From positions 167,489 to 231,488 of the forward strand of contig NZ_WNKF01000010.1 of assembly GCF_010119225.1 (NCBI RefSeq): a stretch of DNA of 64,000 nt, in the 5' to 3' direction. The stretch comes from Cyclobacterium roseum (GTDB taxonomy: Bacteria > Bacteroidota > Bacteroidia > Cytophagales > Cyclobacteriaceae). Each line of letters starts with the position of its first letter. Within the stretch, counting starts at the first letter, position 1. The notes beneath the pieces are model-generated. The model worked only from the letters and a program-made list of their open reading frames with translations. It did not search any database and was not told the DNA's origin. The translations under genes and the position numbers were made by a program. Shown here one piece after another: positions 32,753 to 42,624 of the stretch.

Positions 32753-34094
32753 TAGCAGCGGGATTAACGGAAGAGTGGGGTCCAGGATACCGCTGGAAAG
32801 CTAATGCCAGGAACAATCGGTTACAAATACTCCGGCTGCGCCTTCTGATTACCCAGGGCTACGATAGTGCACCGATAAAGGGAGCGAATTGAGTCTCCAG
32901 AAAACCGGATTTTCTATTTCTAATCCGGTAATTCAAGCGGTCACCTAACTAAAGGAAATCACAATTACTCTCAAAAGCCGCTAATTAGCTTAGGTAGCAT
33001 TTTGCAAAACTCAAAAAGGCCAGTGTTAAAAAGGTACGGTGCCCGGCTGGAAAAGGAATTCGGCGGTCAATTGGGTTTTTAACTTTTGTCACTTTTTGCT
33101 TCAGGTCAAAAAGTAACCAAAAACCCCGCCGCTGTGCATCTTTTAGCTAAAATACGGACGCCCCCCGCGCATAGGCAAACTCCTCAGGTTTTGGTAATAA
33201 AAGCTCGTTAAGAAAGGCAATTACAAACCAAAACCATCGTCAAACATGCCTCTGCCCTTCCCTTCCCTCCGTCCGAATTTCTTAACGCCAAAATCTGCAA
33301 GGCGGAAATTTATCTCCTCTATCTAGTTTAGTGTAGCAAATCCAACTCATAAAACCTTGATCCCTTTATTACAAGTAGCTACCATCTTTGACGAAACGGC
33401 TTGGAAAGAGTCAATTGCAAAGGCCGGCAGAAAAGCGAGCCTGTCCTGAATTTACTCAGGAGGGTGTGGGGATTTCGAGGGGAAGGGTTTTTATCTTGAT
33501 CTCCTGCCTACAGGTTTGGTATTTCCAGGCCCAAAAGTAGGAAGAAGAATCAGCGACCACTAAATAGAACCATTGTCCTTCGGCAGCCCTAATCAAGGCA
33601 ATCAGAACTTAAAATTCGAAAACGAGGGAACAAAAGCATTAACGGAAACAACTTAATCTCCCAACTTGCAATTGGACTCGCAGATTCAGGGGTGTCAAAA
33701 GCTATCCACACCGGGCTGTGCCCCCGAAAGAAAGACTTGCACAGAGCAGAGCTATCCTATTCATTTCTCCCAATCAAATCGAATTACCTTAAACCTCAAT
33801 TGACTTTCATCAAAATCCGGATGATATTCGTTGTTTATCGAGACATACAACCCATCCTTTCCTACAAAATGATTGAGACCTGGCAGGTTTTGCACTGGCG
33901 TAACCGGGATTCTAGCTACCCTAACGAGTAAGTGATTTCCTAATATTAAAGCGGATATCATCCGAGCTGCCTAAAATATGCGGCTGGGATCAATCGTAAA
34001 AGGTTAGTCATTTCATCCTGGTCCCTTTTACCTCCACTTCATAACTTTGATGAAAAACAAATTCCATTACCCCCATTTTTTCGTAAATTACAAC
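32753..34094. other. Long intergenic region with one dispersed repeat
   Basis: 1342 bp without a convincing gene; short ORFs in it have no coding character. It contains the dispersed repeat at 33091-33306. The stretch 33350-33700 may be remnants of degraded genes, but no family was recognised. Confidence 0.6.
33091..33306. repeat. Dispersed ~216-bp repeat, copy 1
   Basis: It shares with 59053-59270 the blocks CAGGTCAAAAAGTAA, CAAAAACCCCGCCGCTGTGC, GGCAAACTCCTCA, CGTCAAACATGCCTCTGCC and TTCTTAACGCCAAAA, in the same order and with similar spacing. Internal inverted pieces (GGTTTTGG/CCAAAACC and TTAAGAAA/TTTCTTAA) suggest a folded RNA or a miniature mobile element. It has no ORF. Confidence 0.7.
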
Positions 34095-34701
34095 ATGGAC
34101 GAAAATCGCTCCAACAGCGTAAATGAACCCGCAGCGGAATACGGGCCCTATTCCTATGCCGACTACCTACGTTGGGACCTGGAAGAGAGGATGGAAATCA
34201 TCAAAGGGCGGTATTTTAAAATGAATGCCGCTCCCAAAAGGCTGCACCAAAAAATATCCCTGCACATAGCCACCGAATTGTACCAATTCTTAAAAGGTAA
34301 GCCCTGTGAAGTCTATGAAGCTCCCTTTGATGTGCGCTTACCAGTAAAATCATTGAAGAACGAAGAAATTTTCACCGTGGTGCAGCCGGATATTTGTGTG
34401 ATTTGCGATCCAAAAAAAACTGGATGAGGCCGGTTGCCTGGGAGCGCCGGAACTAATCATCGAAATTCTTTCCCCGGGGAATAACAAAAAGGAACTCCAA
34501 TATAAATACGAAGTCTACGAAGAAAGTGGGGTGAAGGAATACTGGATCATTCATCCGAATGAGCAGACCCTGCTGGTGTATACACTCAAAGCGGACAAGT
34601 ATGTACCCTCCCGGTTATTTACCAGTGGAGATAGCGTCAAATCAGCATACATCGAAGGATTTGTGCTGGATTTGGAATCGCTTTTTAAGGAAATGGATTA
34701 G
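34095..34701 (+). pseudogene. Uma2-family nuclease gene with frameshift at A8
   Basis: The first part (YSYADYLRWDLEERMEIIKG, QPDICVICD) and the second part (GAPELIIEILSPGN, YEVYEESGVKEYWII) form one Uma2/DUF820 protein of about 200 aa with a PD-(D/E)xK-like nuclease core (PD...EI). Reading stops at 34427 because a run of eight A (34412-34419) shifts the frame. Seven A would join the halves as DPKKLDEAG. Either the gene is broken, the run slips, or it is a sequence error. The start at 34095 (MDENRSNS) is preferred over 34047, because Uma2 proteins begin shortly before the YTYADY motif. Confidence 0.75.
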
Positions 34702-34807
34702 CGAGAGTAGACCTGTCAGGTTTTGGAAACCGGACAGGTCTGGATCCGGACAAGCCTTCTCCGGCGGCGCTATTCTTGTGAAAATAAGGTAGTAAACTTT
34801 AGATTCC

Positions 34808-34839
34808 TTTGCAATTGATGGAATTAACTTCTATCTTTG
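34808..34839 (+). promoter_or_regulatory. Promoter of the rplM operon
   Basis: TTTG at 34808-34811 and TATCTTTG at 34832-34839 with a 20-bp spacer match the Bacteroidota primary promoter. The leader would be about 50 nt and includes CCCTTTTTGAGGG, a small hairpin that could serve autoregulation. Confidence 0.7.
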
Positions 34840-34895
34840 TGTCCCTTTTTGAGGGTGAAATGTATTTAACAAGCTAATTATTAAACGTTTACACA

Positions 34896-35339
34896 GTGAA
34901 TACTTTAAGCTATAAGACCATATCAGCGAACGATGCCACGGTGGATAAAAATTGGGTGATAGTGGATGCCCAATCCCAAATCCTCGGCCGCTTTGCGAGC
35001 GAAGTGGCAAAAATGTTGAGAGGGAAGCACAAGCCTAACTTTACCCCTCATGTGGACTGTGGTGACAACGTGATTGTCATCAATGCCGAGAAAATCAGGC
35101 TTACAGGCAAGAAATGGAACGAAAAGGTGTACGTTCGTCATACAGGATATCCGGGAGGACAGCGCATAGCGACCCCCAAAATCCTGATGGAGAAGGCCCC
35201 CCGGACCTTGGTAGAGAAAGCCGTCAAAGGCATGCTGCCAAAAAACAGGCTGGGCAGAAAAATGTACACCAACCTGTACGTATATGCCGGTTCAGAACAT
35301 CCTCACAGTGCGCAGAAACCAAAAGAAGTAAAACTTTAA
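34896..35339 (+). CDS. rplM: Large ribosomal subunit protein L13
   Basis: A 147-aa L13 protein, an early assembly protein of the 50S subunit. The start is GTG at 34896 (MNTLSYKTISAN), the usual N-terminus in Bacteroidota. Conserved stretches are VIVDAQSQILGRFAS, LRGKHKPNFTPHVDCGD and LVEKAVKGMLPKNRLGR. rpsI follows after 12 bp, as in most bacteria, so L13 and S9 are co-expressed. Confidence 0.97.
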   Translation: MNTLSYKTISANDATVDKNWVIVDAQSQILGRFASEVAKMLRGKHKPNFTPHVDCGDNVIVINAEKIRLTGKKWNEKVYVRHTGYPGGQRIATPKILMEKAPRTLVEKAVKGMLPKNRLGRKMYTNLYVYAGSEHPHSAQKPKEVKL

Positions 35340-35351
35340 TGCCAGCCATCA

Positions 35352-35738
35352 ATGGAAGTAATTAACAAAATCGGAAGAAGAAAAGAATCCGTAGCCAGAA
35401 TTTACATGAAGGCCGGAAACGGCAACATCACCGTAAACAAACGGGCGCTGGACAAGTATTTCCCCTTTGAGTTGCACCAAATTGTGGTAAAGCAACCCTT
35501 GGTATTGGTCAACGAAGACGGAGCCTTCGACATCAATATCAATGTAGACGGAGGAGGAATCAGTGGACAGGCCGAAGCCATCCGTATGGCTATCTCCCGG
35601 GCATTGTGCGAAATCAATGAGGAGCACCGCGGACCGTTGAAAAAAGAAGGATTTCTTACCCGTGATTCCCGAATGGTGGAACGTAAGAAAGCTGGACGAA
35701 GAAAAGCAAGAAGAAGATTCCAGTTCTCTAAACGATAA
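35352..35738 (+). CDS. rpsI: Small ribosomal subunit protein S9
   Basis: A 128-aa S9 protein of the 30S head, whose C-terminal tail reaches the P-site t[20 protein letters not shown] at the start, [19 protein letters not shown] in the middle and the basic tail ending in RRRFQFSKR are diagnostic. The final arginine contacts the tRNA anticodon in known ribosomes. Second gene of the rplM operon. Confidence 0.97.
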   Translation: MEVINKIGRRKESVARIYMKAGNGNITVNKRALDKYFPFELHQIVVKQPLVLVNEDGAFDININVDGGGISGQAEAIRMAISRALCEINEEHRGPLKKEGFLTRDSRMVERKKAGRRKARRRFQFSKR

Positions 35739-35785
35739 TTGCGGATATTCTTTTCCACAAACTATAAAAACAACAATTTTATTAA

Positions 35786-36547
35786 ATGGCCAATATAGAA
35801 TATAAAGACTTACTGGATGCTGGTGTTCACTTCGGACACTTAACAAGAAAGTGGGATCCTAAAATGGCACCCTACATCTTCATGGAGAAGAATGGGATCC
35901 ATATTATTGATCTAAACAAAACGCTCGTTTGCCTTGAAGAAGCATCCAACGCAATCAAGCAGATCGTTCGCTCAGGCAAAAAAGTCATGTTTGTAGCAAC
36001 GAAAAAACAAGCCAAGGACCTGGTAACGGAAGAAGCCAAAAGGCTCAAAATGCCATTCGTTACCGAAAGGTGGCTGGGAGGCATGATGACCAATTTTGCC
36101 ACTATCCGTAAATCCCTGAAGAAAATGTCCACCATTGACAAAATGTCAAAGGACGATGCTTACAGCAACCTGGCAAAAAAAGAGCGGTTGATGATCAGCC
36201 GTCAACGGGAAAAACTGGAAAACGTACTGGGTGGCATCGCCGACCTTACCCGTCTTCCCGCGGCCCTGTTTATCGTAGATATCAAAAGGGAACACATTGC
36301 CCTTTCGGAAGCCAAAAAGCTGGGCATTCCGGTGTTTGCATTGGTGGATACCAATTCCAACCCCAACGAGGTGGACTTCCCTATCCCTGCCAATGACGAT
36401 GCATTTAAATCCATTTCACTCCTGGTGAAAGCCTTCGGTGCAGCCATTGAAGAAGGTTTGTCTGAACGAAAGAAAGATAAAGACGAAGCCAAACTTTCCG
36501 AAGAGGAAGAAGCAAAAAAAGCAGCCGACGCTGAAACCAACGAATAA
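35786..36547 (+). CDS. rpsB: Small ribosomal subunit protein S2
   Basis: A 253-aa S2 protein. [22 protein letters not shown] near the start, [14 protein letters not shown] in the middle and [25 protein letters not shown] toward the end are the family blocks. The C-terminus is an acidic, lysine-rich extension ([14 protein letters not shown]). It precedes tsf, as in almost all bacteria, with a terminator-like hairpin between them. Confidence 0.97.
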   Translation: MANIEYKDLLDAGVHFGHLTRKWDPKMAPYIFMEKNGIHIIDLNKTLVCLEEASNAIKQIVRSGKKVMFVATKKQAKDLVTEEAKRLKMPFVTERWLGGMMTNFATIRKSLKKMSTIDKMSKDDAYSNLAKKERLMISRQREKLENVLGGIADLTRLPAALFIVDIKREHIALSEAKKLGIPVFALVDTNSNPNEVDFPIPANDDAFKSISLLVKAFGAAIEEGLSERKKDKDEAKLSEEEEAKKAADAETNE

Positions 36548-36571
36548 TCCACTTTGACATTTTATATAAAA

Positions 36572-36610
36572 TTGGACACGGGCAATGGCCTCGTGTTCAA
36601 TTTTTGTTTT
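36572..36610 (+). terminator. Attenuator-like hairpin between rpsB and tsf
   Basis: TTGGACACG and CGTGTTCAA form a stem with a G-T pair and the loop GGCAATGGCCT, followed by TTTTTGTTTT. Its place between rpsB and tsf suggests partial termination that lowers tsf relative to rpsB or separates the two units. Confidence 0.7.
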
Positions 36611-36655
36611 ACTGTCAGTACCTAATTTTCAATCAACAAAAAAATACATAGACCA

Positions 36656-37483
36656 ATGGCTATTACTGCACAAGAGGTAAATAAATTGAGACAAAAGACC
36701 GGCGCCGGTATGATGGACTGTAAAAAGGCCCTTACCGAAGCAGAAGGAGATTTTGAAAAAGCTATTGACATCCTGAGAAAAAAAGGACAGAAGGTTTCCG
36801 CTTCCAGAGCAGACAGGGAAACCAAAGAAGGAGTGGTCGCCACGCATGTCAGTGCAGATGGCAAAACCGGTACCCTGATCTCCCTTACCTGTGAAACCGA
36901 CTTTGTTGCCAAAAACGACGAATTCGTCAGCTTTGCCAATTCCATATTGGAAGCCACCGTAAAAGGAAATGCGGATTCTATTGATGCGGTAATGGCTTTG
37001 CCGTTTGACGGAAGCACCGTCGGCGAAAAAATCACTGAAATGACCGGTAAAATCGGTGAAAAAATCGAAGTTTCTCATCTGGAGAAAGTTTCCGGTGAAG
37101 CGGTAGAACCTTACATCCATTCCAATGGCAAATTAGGTGTACTCGTAGCACTCAACCAGTCCGGAGATGCCGTAACGGAGGCAGGAAAGGACGTGGCCAT
37201 GCAAATCGCTGCCATGAATCCCGTCGCCATCGACAAAGACGGCGTAGATTCCACTGTAGTAGAAAGAGAAATAGAGGTCGGTAAAGACCAGGCAAGGCAA
37301 GAGGGAAAACCTGAAGCCATGCTGGAAAAAATTGCCCTGGGAAAATTGAATAAGTTTTACAAGGAGAACACCCTGCTTAGCCAGACCTTTGTAAAGGATC
37401 CCGGAAAGACCATCGCCCAGTACCTGGAAAGTGTCAATAAAGGCCTGACGGTAGTGGATTTCAAGCGTATTTCCATTGGCTAA
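36656..37483 (+). CDS. tsf: Elongation factor Ts
   Basis: A 275-aa nucleotide exchange factor for EF-Tu. The N-terminal UBA-like module EVNKLRQKTGAGMMDCKKALTEAEGD contains the TGAGMMDCK signature. The core has ETDFVAKNDEFV (the TDFVA motif contacting EF-Tu). A terminator follows 30 bp after the stop. Length is that of the standard bacterial form. Confidence 0.97.
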   Translation: MAITAQEVNKLRQKTGAGMMDCKKALTEAEGDFEKAIDILRKKGQKVSASRADRETKEGVVATHVSADGKTGTLISLTCETDFVAKNDEFVSFANSILEATVKGNADSIDAVMALPFDGSTVGEKITEMTGKIGEKIEVSHLEKVSGEAVEPYIHSNGKLGVLVALNQSGDAVTEAGKDVAMQIAAMNPVAIDKDGVDSTVVEREIEVGKDQARQEGKPEAMLEKIALGKLNKFYKENTLLSQTFVKDPGKTIAQYLESVNKGLTVVDFKRISIG

Positions 37484-37512
37484 TTGCCTTTAACAAACCA
37501 TTATAAAATCAA

Positions 37513-37541
37513 AACCTGGCCCTTTGTGGTCAGGTTTTTTT
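37513..37541 (+). terminator. Terminator after tsf
   Basis: AACCTGGCC and GGTCAGGTT pair with one mismatch around CTTTGT and run into seven T. It closes the rpsB-tsf unit. Confidence 0.85.
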
Positions 37542-37619
37542 GTTTTCGGGTAAAATCCCAATCGAGTTCTTCCGCTGCACCGGGATTTCATCCTTTCTGA
37601 ATGCTTTCCTGCCTTAGTT

Positions 37620-38940
37620 GTTTGCTCAGGCGGATGAATCTAAACCAAATCAGCCGAAAATCTCAATTTCAGCAAATCCCCCTTTCAAAGGGGGCTGGGG
37701 GATTTAAAGACGAAAATAGCCCCGTCCTGAAATAGGCTTACGCAAAAAATGCGGTAAATGGAAAAAAGAGTAAACCTAATATAGGATAATGGTGCGTGAC
37801 CCGGCCTGAAACTGGTCAAAATACAAAAAAATCCCCCTTGCCCCCTTGATAAGGGGGAATGGTAGCCGTTTGGCTTTACGGAATTCAAAACCCTAACGGT
37901 CCTTCAGCCCGATTACATTTTTTAATTTTTGCAAAAAATCCCATTTTCAGCAAATCCCCCTTTCAAAGGGGGCTGGGGGATTTTTTTCGTTCTCAACTAG
38001 CCAATCAATCAAATGCGAAAAATCAGAAAGGTACTTGACCGCTTCGATTAAACAATTTTGTCCTTAAACAATGAGTGGATTTTATTATTTAAATTTAAAA
38101 AAATAAAATTTTTTGTGAATTAAAATGTGCATAAAAATCCCCCTTGCCCCCTTAAAAGGGGGATTTAGTTACAGTACCAGAAAGCGCTGGCAGTCCACTA
38201 TTGCATGTGAATCGAATGGACGTTTACCCAATTAAAGCTGAATAAGTATCATTGAAACGGGCTGAAAAAGCTACTCATTAATACCGTTCCCGGTAAACCG
38301 CACGAATCCAAATCCCCCTTTTCCTCCGCCGCGGCGGAGGGATTCTATATGCATTCGGGTTTACGGAATTTAGTAACCTTGGCGTTTATTAGCCCGATTG
38401 CATTACCCAATTTTAGCAAAAAATCTCAATTTCAGCAAATCCCCCTTTCAAAGGGGGCTGGGGGATTAAAAGACGAAAAATTGACCCGTCCTGAAATAGG
38501 CTTACGCAAAAAATGCGGTAAATGGAAAAAAGAGTAAACCTAATATAGGATAATGGTGCGTGACCCGGCCTGAAACTGGTCAAAATACAAAAAAATCCCC
38601 TCCCGACTCTGGTCGGGACAGGCGTTGCCCTCCGCCGCGGCGGAGGGAATTGTAGCCGTTTGGCTTTACGGAATTCAAAAACCTAACGGTCCTTCAACCC
38701 GATTACATTACCTAATTTCAGCAAAAAATCTCCTTTTCAGCAATTCCCCCTTTCTCAAAGGGGGCTGGGGGATTTAGGGACGAAAATAGCCCCGTCCTGA
38801 AAAAAGTTTACAGATTTAAATTTTATTCATTGTTAGTCCTACCGGAAATTTACAGAAATCAGTAAACGTATAAATGGTCAAAACACAAAAAATCCCCCTT
38901 CACCCCCTTAGCAAGGGGGATTTGTGCACGTATGGATTAG
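37620..38940 (+). repeat. Cluster of modular palindromic repeats
   Basis: About 1.3 kb built from several units of one repeat family and no gene. The recurrent core is CAGCAAATCCCCCTTTC...AAAGGGGGCTGGGGGATT (37672-37705, 37948-37982, 38433-38467, 38739-38773). Other recurrent blocks are GCCGTTTGGCTTTACGGAATTC and CTAACGGTCCTTCA. A 115-bp block is identical at 37721-37835 and 38485-38599. After it one copy continues with a CCCCCTTGATAAGGGGG palindrome and the other with GACTCTGGTCGGGACAGG plus CCTCCGCCGCGGCGGAGG, and then both return to the same flank. Reverse units lie at 31.5 kb. Confidence 0.75.
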
Positions 38941-39016
38941 CGGCATCAAAAAGCCGTAGGTTCTATCATTCCAATTACAGGCTGACTGGTCACGAAAAAA
39001 ATTTACAACATACGAT

Positions 39017-39430
39017 TTAAATTAACCCCGCCTGCTGAAGTATTTTGCCATGGTCAAAGGCAAGTTCCGGAAGCTCGGAGAGTGAAAACCATGCTGCCTC
39101 GCTGCTATCTGACCCGGCCCGGGCTGCCTGGGTATGTTCGATGGGGAACAAGAAAGCCACACTTACCATCCAGCCTCTGGGATCCCTGCCCTTTTCTGCA
39201 AAAACGCCAAGCATTTCACCTTCCGGCAATTCCAGGCATGTTTCCTCTTTCAGCTCCCTTTTGCAGGCCTGTTCGGGTAATTCATACTTCTCGACAAATC
39301 CCCCGGGCAAGGCCCATTTACCTTCGAAGGGTGGATTCCTTCGCTTAATCAGCAAGACACGGTTTTCTGACTTATCGTATACCACCGCATCGGTGGTCAG
39401 GGCAGGACGGGGATAGTCGTAACGGTACAT
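39017..39430 (-). CDS. NUDIX hydrolase
   Basis: A 137-aa pyrophosphohydrolase. The Nudix box reads GGFVEKYELPEQACKRELKEET (G-x5-E-x7-R-E-x2-E-E; about residues 43-65), and the catalytic glutamates bind magnesium. The preceding ALTTDAVVYDKSENRVLLIKRR strand is typical of ADP-ribose or similar nucleoside-diphosphate hydrolases. The start at 39430 (MYRYDYPRPALT) is preferred over 39466, because the family usually begins just before the PRPALTTD stretch. The substrate is not certain. Confidence 0.88.
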   Translation of the reverse strand: MYRYDYPRPALTTDAVVYDKSENRVLLIKRRNPPFEGKWALPGGFVEKYELPEQACKRELKEETCLELPEGEMLGVFAEKGRDPRGWMVSVAFLFPIEHTQAARAGSDSSEAAWFSLSELPELAFDHGKILQQAGLI

Positions 39431-39546
39431 GGGCAGATACGTTGGTATAGAGAATCGATACCTCAAAAATGGTGCAATCTTTACCCAAAATGGGGTCCAT
39501 AAAAAAAGTTTCGCCCTACCAATGCATTCAAAGCAAAAAACTTTTT

Positions 39547-40395
39547 TTATTTCCGGTACTTAAAAAAAATCCCACTTAGAGAGGTCAACACGGTGATCAG
39601 AAAAAACAGCAGGCTAAAGGCAACCGCCACGTTCCGATCGATACCCACCAGATCGTGGGCATACACGAATACCAGTTCCCTGGCCCCTACCCCACCGATG
39701 GTCAAGGGCAAAACCGATACCGTGCTGGATACCAGGAAGACAAACAGGTAGGTTACGAATTGTTGTTCCACCTCTAGCGCGGCCAGGATAAAGTAGGCAC
39801 TGAAGAGCTGCAAGATCTGGTTTAAAAAGGAGTACCCTGTACTTGCCGGAATGGAGGACATAAAGGGTCTAAAAAAAAGATACATCACCAGGTAAAAACC
39901 AAAAGGAAGGGCTACCATGGCCAGCAAGCCCACCCAGAATAAGGAAATGGGGTATTCCCATGGCAGGTCCAGAAATAGCATCAACCCAAACATCAGCCAT
40001 AGGAGTACGGCAAGCCCGTTCCCCCGGTCCAGCAACACGCAATGAATTAACTTTTTCACGGGTGCCTGATGGGTTTTGTTCAACAGATAGACCTTATACC
40101 CGTCGCCCCCAATGCCTCCCGGCAGAAAAAGGTTGTAAAACATGCCGATGGCATATAATTTCAAGTTTTTGATTTGGGGTAGATTCAGGCCAATATCCTG
40201 AAAATACCGGTTTAACCGAAAGGCACTAAATACTTTGGAGACGACAAAAAATATCCAGGCCAATGCCAACCAGCCAATATGTGCGGACTGAATGACTCGC
40301 CAGGTGGTCTTGGTATCGATTTTGTTAAAAACCAAATACAGCGCTGCTCCGGTTAGGAGTATTTTCAGTAAAAGTTTAACTCGCTTCCTGACCAC
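39547..40395 (-). CDS. UPF0104 / lysylphosphatidylglycerol synthase-type membrane protein
   Basis: A 282-aa membrane protein with about seven or eight hydrophobic segments, related to the flippase domain of MprF and to UPF0104 proteins. Seen are FFVVSKVFSAFRLNRYF (about residues 48-64), LFLPGGIGGDGYKVYLL (about 92-108) and TIGGVGARELVF (about 237-248). It overlaps the end of the GT2 gene by 20 bp, which points to a joint function. Such pairs often sit in lipid-linked sugar pathways, where the membrane protein may flip a glycolipid. Confidence 0.8.
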   Translation of the reverse strand: MVRKRVKLLLKILLTGAALYLVFNKIDTKTTWRVIQSAHIGWLALAWIFFVVSKVFSAFRLNRYFQDIGLNLPQIKNLKLYAIGMFYNLFLPGGIGGDGYKVYLLNKTHQAPVKKLIHCVLLDRGNGLAVLLWLMFGLMLFLDLPWEYPISLFWVGLLAMVALPFGFYLVMYLFFRPFMSSIPASTGYSFLNQILQLFSAYFILAALEVEQQFVTYLFVFLVSSTVSVLPLTIGGVGARELVFVYAHDLVGIDRNVAVAFSLLFFLITVLTSLSGIFFKYRK

Positions 40396-41329
40396 CTTGA
40401 TGGGTTGCTTTCACGGTGTACGTTTTCTTATCCTGTGACTCAAAATAGGTACGGACAATGATTTCGGCCACAATGCCGGTAGTGATCAACTGAATACCGC
40501 CCAGCACCAAAATGGAGCCTACCAACAATATGGGTCTGCCCCAGATGTCTCCTCCCATTAATTTCACCACCAATAGGTAAAAGTTCACCAAAACACCCAA
40601 GGCCAGGGACAGTAATCCCAGGGTACCAAAAATATGGATGGGGCGTTGAAAATACTTCTGAAAGAATAGCATCAGAATGAGGTCAGCGATCACTTTAAAG
40701 GTGCGGCTTAGCCCATATTTGGAGGTTCCGTGAATGCGCGGATGGTGTTTGACATCCACTTCGGTCATTCGGGCTCCTTCCTGCCGGGCAAGGACGGGAA
40801 TGAAGCGGTGCAGCTCTCCGTACAAGCCCATGTTTTGGGCAATTTGAGCCTTGTAGATCCGCAAACTGCAGCCATAATCGGAAAGGTACACTTTGGTAGT
40901 GGTACGGATGAGCCAATTGGCCATTTTACTAGGCAGTTTTCGGAGCACAAAACCATCCTGCCGGTTAGCTCTTCTCCCGGCCACCACGTCCCAATCTTCC
41001 TTTTTAGCCATTTCCAGCATCATCGGAATATCGCTGGGGTCGTTTTGAAGGTCACCATCCATGGTCACAATATACTGCCCCTTGGAATGGTCAATCCCAG
41101 CAGCCAGAGCGGTGGTTTGGCCGTAATTTTTATTGAAAACCAAAATTTTCGTCCGCTCATTGACCAGGGCTTTCATCTTTTCCAAGGATCGGTCGGTGGA
41201 GCCGTCGTCGACTAAAATCAGTTCGTAGCTAAGGGAGGAAAGGGCCGCATAAATCGCCTCCAGTAAGGGAGGGATATTGCCTTCTTCGTTAAAAATGGTG
41301 ACGACTACCGAAATCTCTGGGTGGGCCAT
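40376..41329 (-). CDS. Glycosyltransferase family 2 (DPM1/ArnC-like)
   Basis: A 317-aa membrane-attached GT-A transferase. The N-terminal catalytic domain has VVVTIFNEEGN, LILVDDGSTDRS and VTMDGDLQNDP (metal-binding D-x-D, about residues 93-95). Two C-terminal membrane segments (about 230-290) anchor it, as in polyprenyl-phosphate mannose, glucose or aminoarabinose synthases. The start at 41329 (MAHPEISVVV) is preferred over 41347. Together with the overlapping UPF0104 gene and the ArnT-like gene 1.3 kb away, it fits a route that makes undecaprenyl-phosphate sugar, flips it and adds it to an envelope acceptor. Confidence 0.88.
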   Translation of the reverse strand: MAHPEISVVVTIFNEEGNIPPLLEAIYAALSSLSYELILVDDGSTDRSLEKMKALVNERTKILVFNKNYGQTTALAAGIDHSKGQYIVTMDGDLQNDPSDIPMMLEMAKKEDWDVVAGRRANRQDGFVLRKLPSKMANWLIRTTTKVYLSDYGCSLRIYKAQIAQNMGLYGELHRFIPVLARQEGARMTEVDVKHHPRIHGTSKYGLSRTFKVIADLILMLFFQKYFQRPIHIFGTLGLLSLALGVLVNFYLLVVKLMGGDIWGRPILLVGSILVLGGIQLITTGIVAEIIVRTYFESQDKKTYTVKATHQGGQEAS

Positions 41330-41521
41330 AGGACAAAATTTTACCAAAATTACGCTTTTTTGAAAACGGGGACAAATGGAGTCCTAAAAACATTCCCAAC
41401 TATATCTCCATTTGAACCCGTTTGGTGCTATTGGCCCATCGGTTAAAAATCCCTATATTGATGGTGAAAAAGCCAGGAATTCCTGGAAAACTCTATTTAT
41501 CAAACCAAACTAGTAAACCCA

Positions 41522-42616
41522 ATGAACACGCATTCCAGAAGAAATGCCCTCAAAACCATGGCGCTGGGCAGCAGTCTTGCCCTGGTCAACCCCCTACAAC
41601 TTTTGGCCCGATCCAAAAAAGAAAAAATCGGCGTGGCTTTGGTGGGGCTGGGCTATTACAGCACCGACCTGTTGGCTCCTGCGCTGCAACAAACCGAGCA
41701 CTGCTACCTGGCAGGAATTGTAACCGGCACTCCGTCTAAGGCGGTAGCCTGGAAGGAAAAGTACCAGCTGCCGGAGAAGAATATATACAACTACGAGAAC
41801 TTTGATAGTATTGCAGACAACCCGGATATCGACGTGGTGTACGTGGTGCTCCCTCCTTCCATGCATGCGGAGTACACCATACGGGCTGCAAATGCAGGAA
41901 AACATGTCTGGTGTGAAAAACCCATGGCGGTGACCAGCAAAGAATGTCAGGATATGATCGATGCCTGTGAGAAAAACAAGGTACAACTAACCATTGGTTA
42001 CCGGCTGCAACATGAGCCCAATACCCAGGAATACCGCTCCATCGTTCGGCAAAATAAACTCGGGAAGGTCAACTATGTGGAATGTGCTGCCGGCTACCGG
42101 GAAAACAGAACCGACCACTGGAAGCAAAAGAAAGAAATGGGCGGAGGGGTCATCTACGACATGGGTGTCTATTCTATCCAAGGTGCCCGCATGGGTACCA
42201 ATATGGAGCCCATAGCGGTCGTTTCAGCTAAGGCCATCTCCACGCGTCCGGAAATATACCAGGACGGACTGGCAGATGTGGTGGAAGCCAAATTGGAGTT
42301 CCCCGGAGGCGTGCATGCGGACATCAAGACCAGTTTTGCGGAAAACATCAACTTCCTAACCATTGACTGTGCAGAGGGAGACATCGAAATGCAACCCTAC
42401 TCGGCTTATGCAGGTGTGAAGGGCAAAAGCCCACTTGGAGAAATCAACCATCCCTACCAGGTTCCCTGGCAACAGGCGAATCAGATGGATGACGATGCCC
42501 TGGCCATTTTGGAAGATAAAGCCCCCTTAGTTCCCGGAGAAGAAGGATTGAGGGATATTAAAATAGTGGAAGCTATTTTGAAATCCGCCAAAAGTGGAAG
42601 AAGGGTAACGATTTAA
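41522..42616 (+). CDS. Gfo/Idh/MocA family oxidoreductase, exported
   Basis: A 364-aa NAD(P)-dependent sugar oxidoreductase. An N-terminal twin-arginine leader (SRRNALKTMALGSSLAL) precedes the Rossmann domain (VALVGLGYYST, about residues 36-46). The family motif is CEKPMAVT (about 131-138, lysine in E-K-P). It resembles glucose-fructose oxidoreductase and glycosidases of the GH109 type, which keep NAD bound and are exported folded. The GGGVIYDMGVY segment (about 202-212) carries the aspartate of the second domain. It ends at a strong terminator. Confidence 0.88.
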   Translation: MNTHSRRNALKTMALGSSLALVNPLQLLARSKKEKIGVALVGLGYYSTDLLAPALQQTEHCYLAGIVTGTPSKAVAWKEKYQLPEKNIYNYENFDSIADNPDIDVVYVVLPPSMHAEYTIRAANAGKHVWCEKPMAVTSKECQDMIDACEKNKVQLTIGYRLQHEPNTQEYRSIVRQNKLGKVNYVECAAGYRENRTDHWKQKKEMGGGVIYDMGVYSIQGARMGTNMEPIAVVSAKAISTRPEIYQDGLADVVEAKLEFPGGVHADIKTSFAENINFLTIDCAEGDIEMQPYSAYAGVKGKSPLGEINHPYQVPWQQANQMDDDALAILEDKAPLVPGEEGLRDIKIVEAILKSAKSGRRVTI

Positions 42617-42624
42617 TTGAAAGC

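Noticed and set aside
33692..33931. 79-codon ORF in the 32.7-34.1 kb gap
   Set aside because: No hydrophobic or domain pattern, and an equal-length ORF on the other strand; treated as chance.
38349..38537. 62-codon ORF in the palindrome cluster
   Set aside because: It is made of repeat sequence that also occurs out of frame elsewhere in the cluster.
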